Shown one piece after another: positions 11,140 to 24,304 of a DNA stretch of 64,000 nucleotides (positions are counted from its first letter, which is position 1; each line of letters starts with the position of its first letter). A program made the translations under genes and the position numbers. The notes under the pieces were generated by a model. It worked only from the letters and a program-made list of their open reading frames with translations, did not search any database and was not told the origin of the DNA. Source of the DNA: Micropterix aruncella (Eukaryota > Arthropoda > Insecta > Lepidoptera > Micropterigidae); the NCBI GenBank assembly GCA_944548615.1, contig OX155950.1, forward strand, positions 34,621,610 through 34,685,609, written 5' to 3'.

Positions 11140-12598
11140 TGTACATAAATTATTAAATGGCCTTTAGGAGCCACTTTTATGTTGTCCGAGTGGCTTAAAA
11201 CGGCAGAGACGCCTGCGCTTGTCGGATTTTAAGGCTAAAGAATTTGATTTTTTATGGCCCAGATACAAAAACCGATCTTCTATAATATCAATACACATAA
11301 GTTTTACGATTCGCATAGATTACCCTACCCATCCTTAGTATAAATTACGATCGTGTTTGTATTATAAACGCAACATAATTGCGTAGCAATTAGTTTCCAG
11401 TGATTTCCTGAGACTAAAACCCATATGTCGCTGTGACGTAGTAAGGGGCGAGCAGTGTTTCATCAAGGATGTGGAAATGAAAGCAATCTCCCGCGGTTTA
11501 CCGTATCTGCCTCGAATCATTAATTTAAATTAACTCAATCTCTAACAAAGCTTGCGTGAAGTTGAAGTATTAGCTATGTGTACGGAGAGAAAGAGTAATG
11601 ATATGGGGGGAAACAATGTAGAGAGAAAGGAATATGTATATTATTTGGGCCTATGAGTCGGGAAAGAAATGGCGGAGAAATTCGTTTTATTTAAAACTTA
11701 ATATTACAGACAAAAATGTCACTATAAAATCTCGTTGTTTTTATTAAGATTGCCGGTTTAATTTGGTATTTACATCACTCAAATTAATCTTCTCTTCTAT
11801 TTATTTAATCTCTATTTGAATCAAATCCTATATTCGACGACACTGTTAACATTTCAACAACCTGTGGGCGACTTACATCAATGTAGTGAAGGAAAAAAAA
11901 CCCTTCGCCGCTGCTGCACCCCTGAATACCGGTTGAATTTCACCCCGCGCAGCGTGCAGCTATACAGCCGATTTTTGTAAAATTTTCTGTATATATTATA
12001 ATTAACATATATTGCTGCAATTATTATAATTTTACCTGATAACGAATTTTCTAAATGATGGGTATTGTAAGTGTAATTTATGCATATTAAATGTGTGTAT
12101 TACAAGCCATTGGCACAAAATATTAATGTGTATCTGAGACCCATTTCCTCTTCCCAAATATCGAAATTAAGTATATAATGAGAGAAACATATAAGTGGTG
12201 ATTTTATTTTCTGAATAATCCTCGATAAATAACCTACATAACAAAAAATGAATTAAAGGTTAAGTGGCAGACGATGGCGGACTACTCGATCTCAAGCTTT
12301 TCAAGTCTAAAAATCTTTTTCCACGCCATACTATTGGTTTATGTTACCTCTTGGTAATTAGTTGCTACTCAATGAGAAGCAAAAATACTCTTATTTATTA
12401 TGTTGAGAGGAGCTATATGATCTATATTCGATTGCGAATGAGCACCCGAATGCTGTCGCCGAACGGAGAGAGCGGCAGTCAACTTATTACGACGATGGCA
12501 CTAAATATTAACGAGTTTAATAAAAACAACGTACACCTACTTAAATGGCCGTTTAATTTAAAATAAGCAATTGCTCTTAAACTGACCTATTCGTGAGG
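11140..12598. other. unassigned sequence
   Basis: No recognisable gene. An open frame of 100 codons at 12264-12566 (plus) has an ATG but no family resemblance or domain that I can see. It is probably fortuitous. Confidence 0.4.
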
Positions 12599-12655
12599 TT
12601 AGCGGTCGAACCTTTGGTTAGCGGTCGAACCTTTCATTAGCGGTCGAACCTTTGG
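12599..12655. repeat. 19-bp tandem repeat, three units
   Basis: Three head-to-tail units of TTAGCGGTCGAACCTTTGG (the middle unit ends CA) at 12599, 12618 and 12637. They lie directly upstream of the mariner remnant. Confidence 0.95.
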
Positions 12656-12679
12656 TTAGGGTAGCACGACAGAACGAGC

Positions 12680-13520
12680 TTGTCCACATCAGGAACCAAC
12701 CCGGGAGGAAAAAAAGGCTGTGGGAATGTCTAGGAACCGGCACACAATAAAAAGGAATTTGGATCGCAATCCATAGACAAAGATGAGGAGATTAGCCCGA
12801 GATCTGCAAATAAGTCGCTCAACAGTACAACGTATTATTATGTCTGACCTCAATTTGATGGCGTACAAACAGAAAAAAACGCGTCTAAACCAGGACAAAA
12901 ATAAAAGTTCGAATCAAAGGACTTCGTTTTTTTAAACGACACACCACTGATGATTTATTTTTCGATTGAAAAATCCTATAACCACCATAATGACAAAAAA
13001 ATTACTGCTAGTCGTCCAAAATCTGCTGCAGTTGTTGGTCATCGCCATAATGCTAAAACTGTTATGGTTTGCGGTGACATTTATGTTACAGGCGAAATTC
13101 TTCTTGTTTTTTTTTTAATAAGAATAAGTAAAGAAGTGTACCAACGAAATATTTTGGAAGCTGTGGTTGTTTCTTGAAGCCAGTAACATTTGGGCAACCA
13201 GCTTTAGATATTTCAAGAATTATCTGCGCCAGTTCACAGGCCTTAAGTGTTGATGCAAAGACAATGTTCTTGATTTTATCAGCTCTTACATTTTCTCAGT
13301 CATTCCTCTCTATTTGCCCGACCTGAATCCGATGGACTACAGTGTATAGTCAAAGGCAACATTCGACACCACGCGACACAATGAGTCATAATTAGCACTT
13401 ACCCAGGAATGGAATAAAACGACGGTGGAGGATTTTTTGTATATTGGAATATTGTGGAGAAGGTATGGAAATTAGTTAAACATTTGTCGCTCTACATCAT
13501 GGGCAAAGGAGTGCGGACTA
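12680..13520 (+). pseudogene. Tc1/mariner-type transposase remnant
   Basis: Decayed transposase on the plus strand. The DNA-binding part reads ARDLQISRSTVQRII, a helix-turn-helix typical of Tc1/mariner, then KQKKTRLNQDKN, with a stop (TAG) near 12772. Farther on, FSIEKSYNHHNDK and GHRHNAKTVMV at 12950-13100 correspond to the region around the first catalytic Asp of the DDD/DDE core; the family form is DEKxFxIE, and the D and E are not both kept here. PDLNPMDYSV near 13320 is the block carrying the second conserved acidic cluster. TQEWNKTTVEDF follows. Multiple stops and frameshifts show it is dead. Terminal inverted repeats were not identified. Confidence 0.8.
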
Positions 13521-13524
13521 AGCA

Positions 13525-14471
<947 letters not shown>

Positions 14472-14533
14472 TATAAAGAATATACACAAAAAACTATCAA
14501 ATATTTTAAATATATATATATATATATATATAT

Positions 14534-14733
14534 NNNNNNNNNNNNNNNNNNNNNNNNNNNNNNNNNNNNNNNNNNNNNNNNNNNNNNNNNNNNNNNNNNN
14601 NNNNNNNNNNNNNNNNNNNNNNNNNNNNNNNNNNNNNNNNNNNNNNNNNNNNNNNNNNNNNNNNNNNNNNNNNNNNNNNNNNNNNNNNNNNNNNNNNNNN
14701 NNNNNNNNNNNNNNNNNNNNNNNNNNNNNNNNN
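14534..14733. other. assembly gap (200 N)
   Basis: Exactly 200 undetermined bases, directly after a TA tract and before a truncated family R copy. The round length suggests a placeholder, so the true distance is unknown. Confidence 1.
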
Positions 14734-14930
14734 TGGGCGTTATCGTGGAGGAATACACACAGACAAACACATAGATACACATACAGACTTCAGTCCGAAA
14801 ATTGTCTCAATCGGCTCGGGTGGTGTCAAAATGTATATTTCGTCTTCATCTCGGAAAAAAAAATGCGCGTTTACAATTATTTACCTCCTCGTCGGTCGGT
14901 TGGTAGTCCGGTAAAGTAAAAACAAGACTT
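14734..14930 (+). repeat. dispersed repeat family R, copy 2
   Basis: Begins in the gap at GGGCGTTATCGTGGAGGAAT and carries CAATCGGCTCGGGTGGTGTC, TCGTCTTCATCTCGGAAAAA and a terminal TTTACCTCC...GGTAAAGTAAAA that can pair as a short stem. Confidence 0.75.
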
Positions 14931-15361
14931 AGTATAAAATAAATTAAGCCGTGTTGAATTGGCTAACCGAATAATCTTTATAAATCTGCATTAATGAGAC
15001 ACTCAGCAGAGCTAGGCCGATCGGGATTTATGATATGCATCAACTGGGTATTAGCCGTAATAATATTTTTTCACTATATCTGACGTATACAACGCAAATA
15101 AATTAGGTCCATATTTGCATATTGTAAGGAGGAATTGGTAAATAAACTTTTTGATATAGTATAATTGTTATAAATAACGACAGTTGGAACGGTGCCAGCC
15201 TGTGCGATCGTATTTTGTTTATATGCGCGTCTTGCTACACGACATTGTAAGACATATTTAACGGCCCGCTTCGCGGGTGCAGTCTTGATTTATTTTGTGC
15301 TCCCCTAAGACGATTAGGACTATTTTCAGATAGAAGTCTATATGCGGGTCTGTGTGTTTTT
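14931..15361. other. unassigned sequence
   Basis: No gene or repeat partner recognised. Confidence 0.4.
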
Positions 15362-15953
15362 GAGCTAATGGGTCCTGTTGGAGTTGGCTACGAGGGCCTA
15401 TTCGTTCAGGGTCGGTCATACTTACGGCAACACTCATCTGGCGGCCTCCACGCAGAAGTGAGAGCCAGGGTAGAACGCTGGCCTGCGGGCCAGTCTCCCC
15501 TAGGAGTCAACCTTCGGGCGCTCCTGGACGGTTTGCGCACCGTGCGGCGTCAGTCATTCGATTGTGCACTCCGACTAACAGCCGGGGAAGTCTGGGAACA
15601 GTATTGTTTCCTAAAGAGCGGGGGTGGTTGTTAACTTTATGGCAACCCGCGATAGATGCGGTTTACACCGTTTCACCGCTTCGTAAGAGAGAGGACCGCG
15701 CAAGCGACCTCGAACTCGTAACCATTCGATAGATTGGAGTAATCTGGTCGCAACTTGAAGTAAAGGCGTGAGTGTAAGCCCGCTGGGCAACATACCTGGT
15801 TATCTCGCGGATAAGGCGTTGGCCTCTTACGGTCATGTGATTGATGACTGATTTTGTCCTAAGTCTTCTGCGTTCACTTGAAGGGAGATAGAACGACCAA
15901 TCGTTAAAACTTCCTGAGGTGACGGGTTCTCTCGTTGTAGTTGATAGCTCTAG
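15362..15953 (+). mobile_element. GC600 repeat, copy A
   Basis: One of seven copies of a ~600-bp, GC-richer repeat that stands out from its AT-rich surroundings. From the 5' end: GAGCTAATGGGTCCTG; CGGCCTCCACGCAGAAGTG; CTCCTGGACGGTTTGCGCAC; GGGGGTGGTTGTTAA; CCGTTTCACCGCTTCGTAAG; GACCTCGAACTCGTAACC; GGATAAGGCGTTGG; TTGTAGTTGATAGCTCTAG. Open frames exist on both strands (for example 15663-15977 minus, 104 codons), but no frame is conserved as open in all copies, so I do not call a protein. Copies B-G are at 37111, 37724, 33735, 42620, 50958 and 59083. Confidence 0.85.
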
Positions 15954-17084
15954 TTGACTTTGTGTACCAGCAGTCATGTTTCTTATATTTTTAAATATAT
16001 TTACTTGTTAAAGTACACAACTGACTGGACTAGGAAGCCTTTGTCCCTACTGACTGAACTAGGAAGTATTCTACCTTGTTTAAAGTTGCTGAAGAGCAAG
16101 AAAGTGCCAAGGGAATATTTTAAGCACTTGCCTGCCGCGGCCAGAATAGTGTGCGAGTGTAAGAGAAAGAGGAGAGAGAGAAGAGTGACGTCACATCGCG
16201 ACACTACGCCGAAATTATCTTCAGTGTCTACGTGCACCCGAAGAATGGAAAGTAATTTTTCATCAGCCACTCTTCCCGTCTGAGGCGGCGACGATAGCAT
16301 CAGCAATTAAAAACACAAATCATCGCGCCAAACCGCCATTCACCGCGGCCTATCTCCTGAAATGACGTTTTCAGGAATAAAAAGGAACCTCGCGGGCGTC
16401 GAGACTCCCACAACGGCGCGTATTTCGGACACCTTTCATGAAAAATGCCGAGACGGCTTCAGAACATCGCCGGCGCTTTCATGAAGTGTTTCCTTTGCTA
16501 TGTGTGGTTGCTGAATAAATAGCGGTTATTTTTCTTTATTTAGGTGCTTGAAGTGCGTTAAAAAAATTATTTTTGATAGTTACTCGTATTAAACAATCGG
16601 TGACTATAATTTTCTTTTTGTATTGAAGCATTTGAATTGTTTAGATGTTAATTAAGAAACAATATCTAAAATGATTGTGAACAGACCTAAATGGTTTCAA
16701 AATGTGTCTTTATCTAATTTGGTTACGACCTGGTTCGATGTGACATCCCTTAATGGTATTTATTTATTTATTATCTCATTACTGTACAAAAAAAAGACGA
16801 GGACATGCAGATTCTTGTACATTCAAAATCACTATAAAAAAACATTAAATATTCTAGCATACCCAAAGTGAGGAGAAATCGCACAACCAACTAAACCTAG
16901 TAGGTCTGTCTGTGCTGTATGTTATATTTTATATTTATTGTCGCGCGAATTGACGCATTTGATTAAAAAGTTTTTAAGTATTATAGTATATATTTTTAAG
17001 TATTATAATAATATATATTTTTTCAGAATACTATGTAAAAGTATTAGTTAAATATTGTTAATAATATATTTCTTTAAGAAATAA
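15954..17084. other. unassigned sequence
   Basis: Partly GC-richer (16130-16500). Open frames at 15954-16283 (plus) and 16001-16306 (minus) overlap each other and carry no recognisable domain. Confidence 0.4.
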
Positions 17085-17205
17085 TTACTATAAAACATTG
17101 TTTTTGCATACAAAAATGACAGGAACCGAATGAAAATACCTTAACGTTTAGCTTATTTGATTCTATCACCCAACTGGGAATAGCCCGTTATAGGGTGGAC
17201 AGGAC
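17085..17205 (+). repeat. dispersed repeat (family T), copy 1
   Basis: Pairs with 20462-20585. Shared blocks are ATAAAACATTG, GGAACCGAATG, CTTATTTGATTCT and GGGA(A/C)TAGCCC. Non-coding. Confidence 0.8.
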
Positions 17206-17256
17206 TCTAATATGTTGTAACAAAAATCCAAATTTGCGTGGCATGTTATGTTTCAA

Positions 17257-17285
17257 AAACATGTTGCACGCATTGCAACATGTTT
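17257..17285. repeat. perfect 12-bp hairpin
   Basis: Arms AAACATGTTGCA and TGCAACATGTTT with loop CGCAT. Confidence 0.9.
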
Positions 17286-17289
17286 CGCT

Positions 17290-19060
17290 TGTATTTCTCG
17301 TGTTTTTTTTATATTGGTCTTACTCAGTTTTTGAGTTGTTTCGGAATCATGGTTCAAAATCTCAAAACATATCTCCAAAACAATAAAAATCGCTAAAAGC
17401 TTTGACATTGGATCTGTCATAATAGAAATGGTCGTATTGCACGGCCAAATAAAAAGTGACCCTTCTGGTGTTCTCGCCATATAAAAACAAGAAAAAAAAC
17501 AAAAGATTTACTTGAAAAATCAAGTTCAAAAGAATTTTTATAAATGTAATAAATATTGCAAAAAATATTACTATTTTAGTGAACATGAGGAGTTGCTATG
17601 AGTTTTTTTTAAAATCTTCTAAAGTTGGTATAACTGCAGGCAGTCCAGTCTGTCCATCCTAGCCACAGTAATTGAGGGGGATCAGATTTTCCAAGATGGC
17701 GAAAGGGAGAGTACTTCTCACTCGCGCCGGGCGACTGAAAACTCGCTAAAAGCGGAATAATCCGCCGCGGTTAAGGCACTTGAAGTGCTTTTAAAGTGAT
17801 GTGAACAAGGTCCTATTTTCTGCGTGTTTTTGGCTGTGCCCGCCTTTTTATTTTCCAATGTAAATTCAACTATAAATCGGCCCACCGTGCCCTGACTTTT
17901 TCTCGCCTGGATGTCCATTTGAACTGGAAAACGTATCACATGTCACATGTCTGAAGTCTGTATCCCATGTCTGAAGAGGAGATAGAAGGAGGGAACTAAC
18001 TACCTGCACTGAATAAAAGGACTTTTGTTTTCATAACTTTAAATTTGTAGTTTTATTTTAAAGTTTGCGAAGGTTTATTCAATGTTTTGCCAAATTTTGT
18101 GACCAACCAAATCCTTTCCCCGACCCTGTGGTTATTTTTTTATTTTTTTGTCATCACCTAACCTAACATGGCATGTTTTTTTACCGCGTTTTGGATAAAT
18201 GCGGTGGCGCTTTTGTTTCTGGTGTTGGTATAACGTGACAGGATCTCTAATCTTACGTTATAATATCAATAAATTATGTAAAAGTTTTGGTAAAATGCTC
18301 ATAAAACTAAGTTGCCTTAAAATATAGTCCTCAATAAAAAAAAACAAAAAACAAACAAAATTAAACTCAATTCCATTATAAATCGGCGAAAGACTTAAAA
18401 CTTAACTAAAATAAAGAGAAAAATTTAATTATAAGAAAAAAAAGGATCAATAATATTTAATATATGTTTAACTATATAAAAATTCCTAATCAAAAAAATA
18501 TATACATATATTAAAATAAAAATAAATAAGCAATTTCAAAAAAACCATCTGATTTCCATTATATTCTGATGTACATTAGGCTTCGGGCCTATTATAAGAG
18601 ATTCATTTGTCACGAGTTTCTTTATACTTCAAGAGAGTTTCTACGATGATATCTGAGAAGATTGTATATAATTATATTACGGCTCATTGATTCGAATAAT
18701 GCCGGTCCCACGCATTCGCACAAATACGTGAACCCGTGAAGGACGACATTCGCAAATGAATATCCAAAGTTTTGACTGCATTCGCCATATTCCGAACTGT
18801 CTCGGTTTCTTGACGCACATCAAAGCGCGCGGCTAGGATGGACAGACATGAAGATTGAGAGACATTGGCATTTTGGCCATCATAATGACGCATAACAAGA
18901 AGAAACAGAAAAATAGCAATAAGCGTCATTAAAGACGTCTTTTTACAGCAAATAAATAGGTATAACAGGGAGCCCTCGGATTTTTTTATTCTACAAGACT
19001 AACCTATGATTAATTTATGAGAAACAAAAAAACATACTTTTTATAATACAATATTTAAAA
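17290..19060. other. unassigned sequence
   Basis: No gene recognised. 18290-18550 is A-rich low-complexity sequence. Confidence 0.4.
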
Positions 19061-19063
19061 AGA

Positions 19064-19115
19064 AATGGTTGTGTCACCCCAAGACATTCCCGGCAAATAG
19101 ACAATCCCCCCCTCT
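19064..19115 (+). repeat. dispersed repeat family V, copy 1
   Basis: GGTTGTGTCACCCCAAGACA then TTCCCGGCAAATAG. The same head occurs at 32126, 40706 and 56697 (plus) and at about 35980 (minus). Confidence 0.7.
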
Positions 19116-19392
19116 TCGCGTCAAACCTTTAACCTCCAACACTATCCCCTCCCCCCCCCCCCCCACCCACCCACCCACCAACCCACCCACCAACCCCCTA
19201 CCAAACACACCCCTAAATACCCCACTCCTCCGTCCCCCTTCTAAACGATACCACCCGCAACGCCTCCGTCCCTTTCTCCCATAACCCCCCCCTGAAGCCA
19301 CCCCTCTCCACCGCCAAGGCCCACCTCCCCCCAAACCCCCAACTTTCCCCAAAGCCCCCTTCCCCTTCCCCGAATACCCCCCCCCCAAAACC
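19116..19392. repeat. C-rich strand-asymmetric tract
   Basis: Almost entirely C with A and T, including a run of more than ten C followed by CCCACCCACCCACCC. The minus strand is correspondingly G-rich with many GGG runs, so G-quadruplex formation is possible. Long open frames here (P-rich on plus, G-rich on minus) are compositional. It follows directly after a family V head. Confidence 0.9.
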
Positions 19393-19395
19393 CAT

Positions 19396-20043
19396 TTTTG
19401 CGACCTAACGACTCGGGTGTCTATTTTCTTCGAAATTAAGCATTCTAGATAAGTCGGGATAGTAACCTAGGGAAAATGAAGAATATCGGTAGAGATATTC
19501 TTGACCTGTTATTAGACTGTAGATGTCAATGTTTGCCTTTATATCAATGTCTTGTACCATATTATTAGTGCTAGATTACTAGGTAAATAATTGGATATAT
19601 ACAAATGGCTATGAGATAATAGGCCGTATTCATACCTAGAGAGCGCGATTATCGTACGCTCGAAACAGTAGACGATCTATGGAATGGGCGTTGAGCGGGG
19701 GCGGGCGATATCATAGAGTTTACTTTCTTCCGCCCTTACTGAAACGATTGTTTTTATCTAGGTTTTATTCATAGCAATCTTAAGTAAGGGATGCATATAG
19801 AAACATCATCTATTTTTAAAAGAAGCATTAGTAAAAGTAATTTTATATCATCCTTTCAGGCATAAAACTAACATGAAAAATATAAGAAAAGAAAAAATAC
19901 ACATAAGTTTTATACCAGCCAATACAAAATTACGTTATTATTTTATCACCTTTAAAATGAAATTCTCAGATGGATAATTTTCTGTATGAAATCTTTTCAT
20001 GAATTAAATTATGTAAAAACAATAAATAAACATGCGATTCAGG
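19396..20043. other. unassigned sequence
   Basis: No gene or repeat partner recognised. Confidence 0.4.
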
Positions 20044-20199
20044 TTTCAGGGCGCCCCGGAAGATGAATATTTTTAGATTTATTTTCACATAATTTCGGTA
20101 AATTTTCTGAAGTTGAAATCCGCCAGGGACACGCAGCGCGTACTTCAATTTCTAGGCTCCGTATTTTATTTTGTCATTTGTGTTTAAGGCGCCCTGAAA
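20044..20199. repeat. short inverted-repeat element, 156 bp
   Basis: Perfect 12-bp terminal inverted repeat TTTCAGGGCGCC / GGCGCCCTGAAA. No target-site duplication was found, so its status as a mobile element is uncertain. Confidence 0.5.
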
Positions 20200-20461
20200 T
20201 TACAAGGCGCCCACTGGAAAAAATATGAGGGAAATAAAGGCAGAGTGACTTCGGAGGTATTATAAATTACGAGGGGCACTCAACTGTGAAATATGCCCGA
20301 TGTATTATGCTAATTCTAATAAGGAGATGGAATCTGGGTGCATACTTATATTTTATGACCTTTTTATGCCTTGTGTACCTGGATAAATGGTGACGTCATG
20401 AGAGAAGAGGAACTCCCGTAATGTTAGGTAATTCATATTTTTTTATTATTTAAAAATTAAT

Positions 20462-20585
20462 CACTATAAAACATTGATTTTGCTTACAAAAATAACTGGA
20501 ACCGAATGGCAAAACCTAAACTTTGAACTTATTTGATTCTGATACCCATCTGGGACTAGCCCAGCTGGGACTACAGTGAACAGGG
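20462..20585 (+). repeat. dispersed repeat (family T), copy 2
   Basis: Partner of 17085-17205; see blocks there. Confidence 0.8.
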
Positions 20586-20638
20586 CAATAAAAATAAATA
20601 AAACACAAACGAAGCTGTATTATTGAAATATAGCGTTA

Positions 20639-21385
20639 TTACACTACTGGGGGGTGAGCAGTGGATTCCGAACTAACGACCGGCTGTGGTAGGTTTAGAA
20701 CAGCTGTCTTGCCACATGTGAGCGTACACCTTTCTACCCATTCACTCCCCCTTCGAAGCCATAGAATTTGAGATGCGGAAATCGCGGTTTTAGATATTTT
20801 TTCTAAGAAGGAGTTGATTATTTTCCTGGAGAGACCAAGATATTTAAAAAGGTGAAACAGAGATTTAGCTGGCTGGCCACGAGCGCCAACTTCCACCGCG
20901 TGAAGGTGAACAGCGAAGCCGTTCCTGGTGACGGCATTTGCGAGATCATGGTATTTATTTAATTTGTACTCGTGGTCTTTTGGGATATTTGATTCCCATG
21001 GAACAGTTAATTCTACGATAAGGTCCATCTTCCGAGATAGAGAGTAAAGAGTTATATCTGGATGCAGGGCTGTGCATCCGTGACTTTCAGGGAATTTATA
21101 CTGCTTAGAGACCGAATCGACCTCCAGAAGCCAATCTGAAGCTTTCTCGATTATTGAGAAAGGTTTTGTAGTGAAATGTTTTTTTGCCTTTAGAGCCATC
21201 TCGCACAAACTGTATTGGGGGTTTGGAGGGTACTGTCAAACTCTTGTTGGCACGAGCCACTGAGAAGCTAATTACCTCGCGAATAACAGCAAGGACTTTG
21301 CCGTGGCGGTAAGTGTACCGTCCTTGATCTAAGGCCACCTTGCAGCCAGCTAGAATATGCATGGCTGTGCAAGGGGTATTAGGGA
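20639..21385 (-). pseudogene. non-LTR retrotransposon C-terminus with restriction-like endonuclease (R2/Utopia-like)
   Basis: Minus-strand remnant of the C-terminal half of a pol protein. The N-terminal frame (21385 down to 21105) contains a CCHC-like finger, CNIPNTPCTAMHILAGC, followed by KVALDQGRYTYRHGKVL. A frameshift near 21150 leads to the main frame (21208 to 20639). This holds the restriction-like endonuclease core: PD at residues 50-51, then E at 66 in the context DLIVELTVPWE, and a downstream KYHDL and EVGARGQ. WLRRGSEW sits near the end. RLE-type LINEs place a finger and a PD-(D/E)XK nuclease after the RT, which fits this order. The RT itself is missing. The C-terminus recurs at 33526-33655. 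Confidence 0.8.
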
Positions 21386-21657
21386 TATTACAATAAATTA
21401 TTTGACAAGTTCAGTAATTTTGCCTTAAAATTTGTTCCTTAAAAAAAACCCCATTTCATTAGAGAATCCGCATTACTTGGAACATATTTATACTATACTA
21501 ATTTGAAAAATGCGAATAGACAGGCTTCTCTATATTGCTATTATACCGATACATTTGTCCAATTGAATACATAAGCAATTTGCAGCACATAATATTTTTT
21601 TAAAAATTTAAATATCTGTATATTTTTTATTAGAATATTTACGTTATTTATAGTTAC
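21386..21657. other. unassigned AT-rich sequence
   Basis: No feature recognised; short spacer between the RLE remnant and a hairpin. Confidence 0.4.
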
Positions 21658-21734
21658 CGTATCCATTTTTACTATGGACATCATTGACATGTTCCATCTC
21701 CTTCGGAGATGTCCTTAGGAAAAATGGATACGGA
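21658..21734. repeat. nested hairpin upstream of a Penelope-like fragment
   Basis: Outer arms CCGTATCCATTTTT and AAAAATGGATACGG; inner arms GGACATC and GATGTCC. The Penelope-like homology begins immediately after it. Confidence 0.85.
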
Positions 21735-22515
21735 AAATATCACGAGACACGCACACGATCTAATACAGACGAAACTCAGAAACCGAGCAGATCAAGAGCA
21801 TTCTTGCCATAATAGTCAAGGGCGTGACAGATCGAATAAGTAAGATGCTAAACAGATTCTATATAAAAACGATCTTCAAACCGACCCAAAATATAGCTCG
21901 ATTTTTAAGGCCTGTAAAAGATATACCACTGCAAACCCCGGGTGTATATAAAGTCTAATGCAGTTGCGGTCTAGCCTACGTTGGACAAACGAAACGGCCC
22001 ATAGCCACGCGACTGTCAGAACACATCAAAGCTGTTAAAAACGTTCAGCAAGAAAAATCGGCGATCTGCGAACATATATTGGATAGCGGAAGTAACCACT
22101 GGATGCAGTTTCAAAATCCCATTGTGCTATCCAAAGAACAATTCTACTTTCCTCGCATGATCCGGGAAGCCATTGAAATAAGAAGAACCCCAAACTTTAA
22201 CAGAGACGACGGTTACAAACTCTCTTCTACGTGGAACCCTCTTCTTAAAATGTTCCCGCCGCCGAACGCCGAACGCAAAGACGTAAAACAGGATACAGTG
22301 AGTGTTGTGTGCAAGTCGGATTTTCAAAATTCCCGCGCTCCGAGCCCGGCCCCCACCACCGTTATAACCTACGCAGTGGCGGCAGCGGTTCGCGGCCTAC
22401 CCGCAAAACAACGGATTGACAGCCCTTCAGTCTACCCTGGACAACGGCGGCTGCAACGTCACCGAAACGTCGGGTGCTACAAATTTCACGCGGTAAATTC
22501 GTTTTCTATCCTATT
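21735..22515 (+). mobile_element. Penelope-like element 3' part (GIY-YIG endonuclease region), copy 1
   Basis: Plus-strand reading gives the linker after the RT (DRISKMLNRFYIKTIF, RPVKD), then the GIY-YIG nuclease core: GVYK near 21938 and CGLAYVGQTKRPIATRL, followed by HIKAVKN, SAICEHILDSGSNHW and IREAIEIRRTPNFNRDDGYK. This arrangement is specific to Penelope-like retroelements, in which RT is followed by GIY-YIG. The frame is broken near 21955 by a stop (TAA). The end, near 22510, carries GGCTGCAACGTC...CGAAACGTCGGGTGCTAC, shared with the other two copies. The RT is missing, so the copy is 5'-truncated. Confidence 0.88.
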
Positions 22516-23582
22516 TATAATGTCAAACAACCGCGATAGTCTTCGATTTTATACCTACTTATTTTCGGAATTATTTTATTACCTAGTCATTTTGTAGTAT
22601 AATACCCAAGTATAAATGCCCTGGTAAAAGTATTTTGAAGTATAAGTACCCTGCGATCCTTCTCGGAAGAATATCTTTCCCAATCTAAGCTTCTGTTAAG
22701 ACCAGAATGTCTAAGGTAATACTGAGATCCTGTAACATGATTAACAACTAATTCATATTTTTTTAGAAACTGATATTTAGACAAAGGTGTTAAATTCTTA
22801 GTGTCAAATCACCTGAAATGATTCTTCTGCAGCTATTGACATCTCATGTGAATAGTCGTGGTCAATATCAATAAGATTCACTATATTATCCAATTTTAGA
22901 ACCTTGCAGTGTAGGAAATATTTTTGAATGTATATGCATCTTTAGGTTTTGTAATAAATTATTTATTATTTATTATACCAAATCATTTTTATAACCTACA
23001 ATTAAATTGATGTCGTATAGTTAAATTATGTTTACTGATTTTTGTGTAATAACTTTCGATCACACTGCAGACGATTTCGTGTTTCGAACATACTCGTATA
23101 TAATATTGATTAAATAAAAGGTGCCAATCCCCCCGTTATATAGAGATCTGGCGGCAAAGCCAACAGTTCTATCTGCGACACTGGTAATTTATTGCAATGA
23201 ACGCTTAGCGACTGCCACTTGCCTGGTCGCCTTAGGTTCTAACGACGCCGATGGGCGGAAAGAAATAAATCTGTCTGGCTAACAGATTTACGATTGCTGC
23301 AATTTGTGCTAAGTCTCGCGCTCGAGCTCGTCATTGTTTATATCGCGCGCTAGAATTTGCAATAAAACCATGCCGAGATGCATCGAGATTTATCGAGGGT
23401 GGGAATTTGCTAAGAAGTCTAAAGGTTGGTCAATCGCAAGGCGGGAAGAAGTGACAGTCTTACAGTGGGGGACAGTTTACGTATACTCCCCTGTAATGAT
23501 ATTTCACCATAACATAGCATAATATTGTTTTCGATACCACGTGTATTAGACATACAAGTATTTATACATGGATTTAAAAACT
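22516..23582. other. unassigned sequence
   Basis: No gene recognised; AT-rich apart from 23120-23420. Confidence 0.4.
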
Positions 23583-23795
23583 AATTTACCGCATGAAGTT
23601 TGTAGCACCCGATCTTTTGGCGATGTTGCAACCGCCGTTGTCCAGGGTAGACTGAAGCGCCATCAATCAGTTGTTCCGCGGGTAGGCGGAAAACCGCTGC
23701 CACTGCTCTGGTTATAATGGTGATGGAGCAGCGGGTTTGAAGCGCGCGAGTTTTTAAAATACGCCGTGCACACAACAACTGCGGCCACACCTAAC
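23583..23795 (-). mobile_element. Penelope-like element 3' terminal fragment, copy 2 (inverted)
   Basis: Minus-strand sequence matching the last ~200 bp of copy 1, including SVYPGQRRLQ-coding DNA and the terminal GATCGGGTGCTACAAACTTC. The GIY-YIG region is absent. Confidence 0.85.
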
Positions 23796-24304
23796 GGGAA
23801 ACGTCAATGGCCATCATCGCGATAAATGCTGCATTAAATAATAATGCGTTAATTGAGTTGCCACACTTGAACGTTCAACGTCAACGCCCATTCTTGGCAA
23901 TAAAATTGGCGTTAATTCGTCGGACGTCGGAGGCATTTTGCGTCGTTTGACAGATCTGCGCGTTACCGTTTCGGACGGCCCTCAAATATATCAAATAAAT
24001 ATATATTATACATGACTAGCAATATTGATTACTATATAACACGAGGGAATTCGTGAAAAAACGATATTGTTAGTATTTATTTACAAAATCGACCAAAAAT
24101 TTGGGGCGCAGTTTTTGCGCGCGAAGGCGGTTTCGTGCGGTTAATGTTCCTTGAATTTCAGACAAGATGGACGTTGACGCTGCTACACTGTATTTCATGA
24201 GTGTACATTTTTATTATATGAACATATTTTAACATTACCGAATGAAGAAATAAATTAATAGTTAAAACATATTTTTAAAAACAAGCTTTTATTAAAATGC
24301 TTTA
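23796..24304. other. unassigned sequence
   Basis: No gene or repeat partner recognised. Confidence 0.4.

Noticed and set aside
11155..11215. Leu/Ser tRNA-like start (GTCCGAGTGGCTTAAA)
   Set aside because: A-box-like only; no B box or cloverleaf can be drawn downstream.
12264..12566. 100-codon plus-strand frame starting MADDGG
   Set aside because: No domain, no homologous stretch in the window, and length is within chance expectation for this composition.
15663..15977. 104-codon minus-strand frame in GC600 copy A as a protein gene
   Set aside because: The corresponding region is open in different frames or interrupted in other copies, so coding conservation is not supported.
19069..19395. 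Pro-rich and Gly-rich open frames of 60-104 codons
   Set aside because: They follow from the C-rich composition and have no start context or domain.
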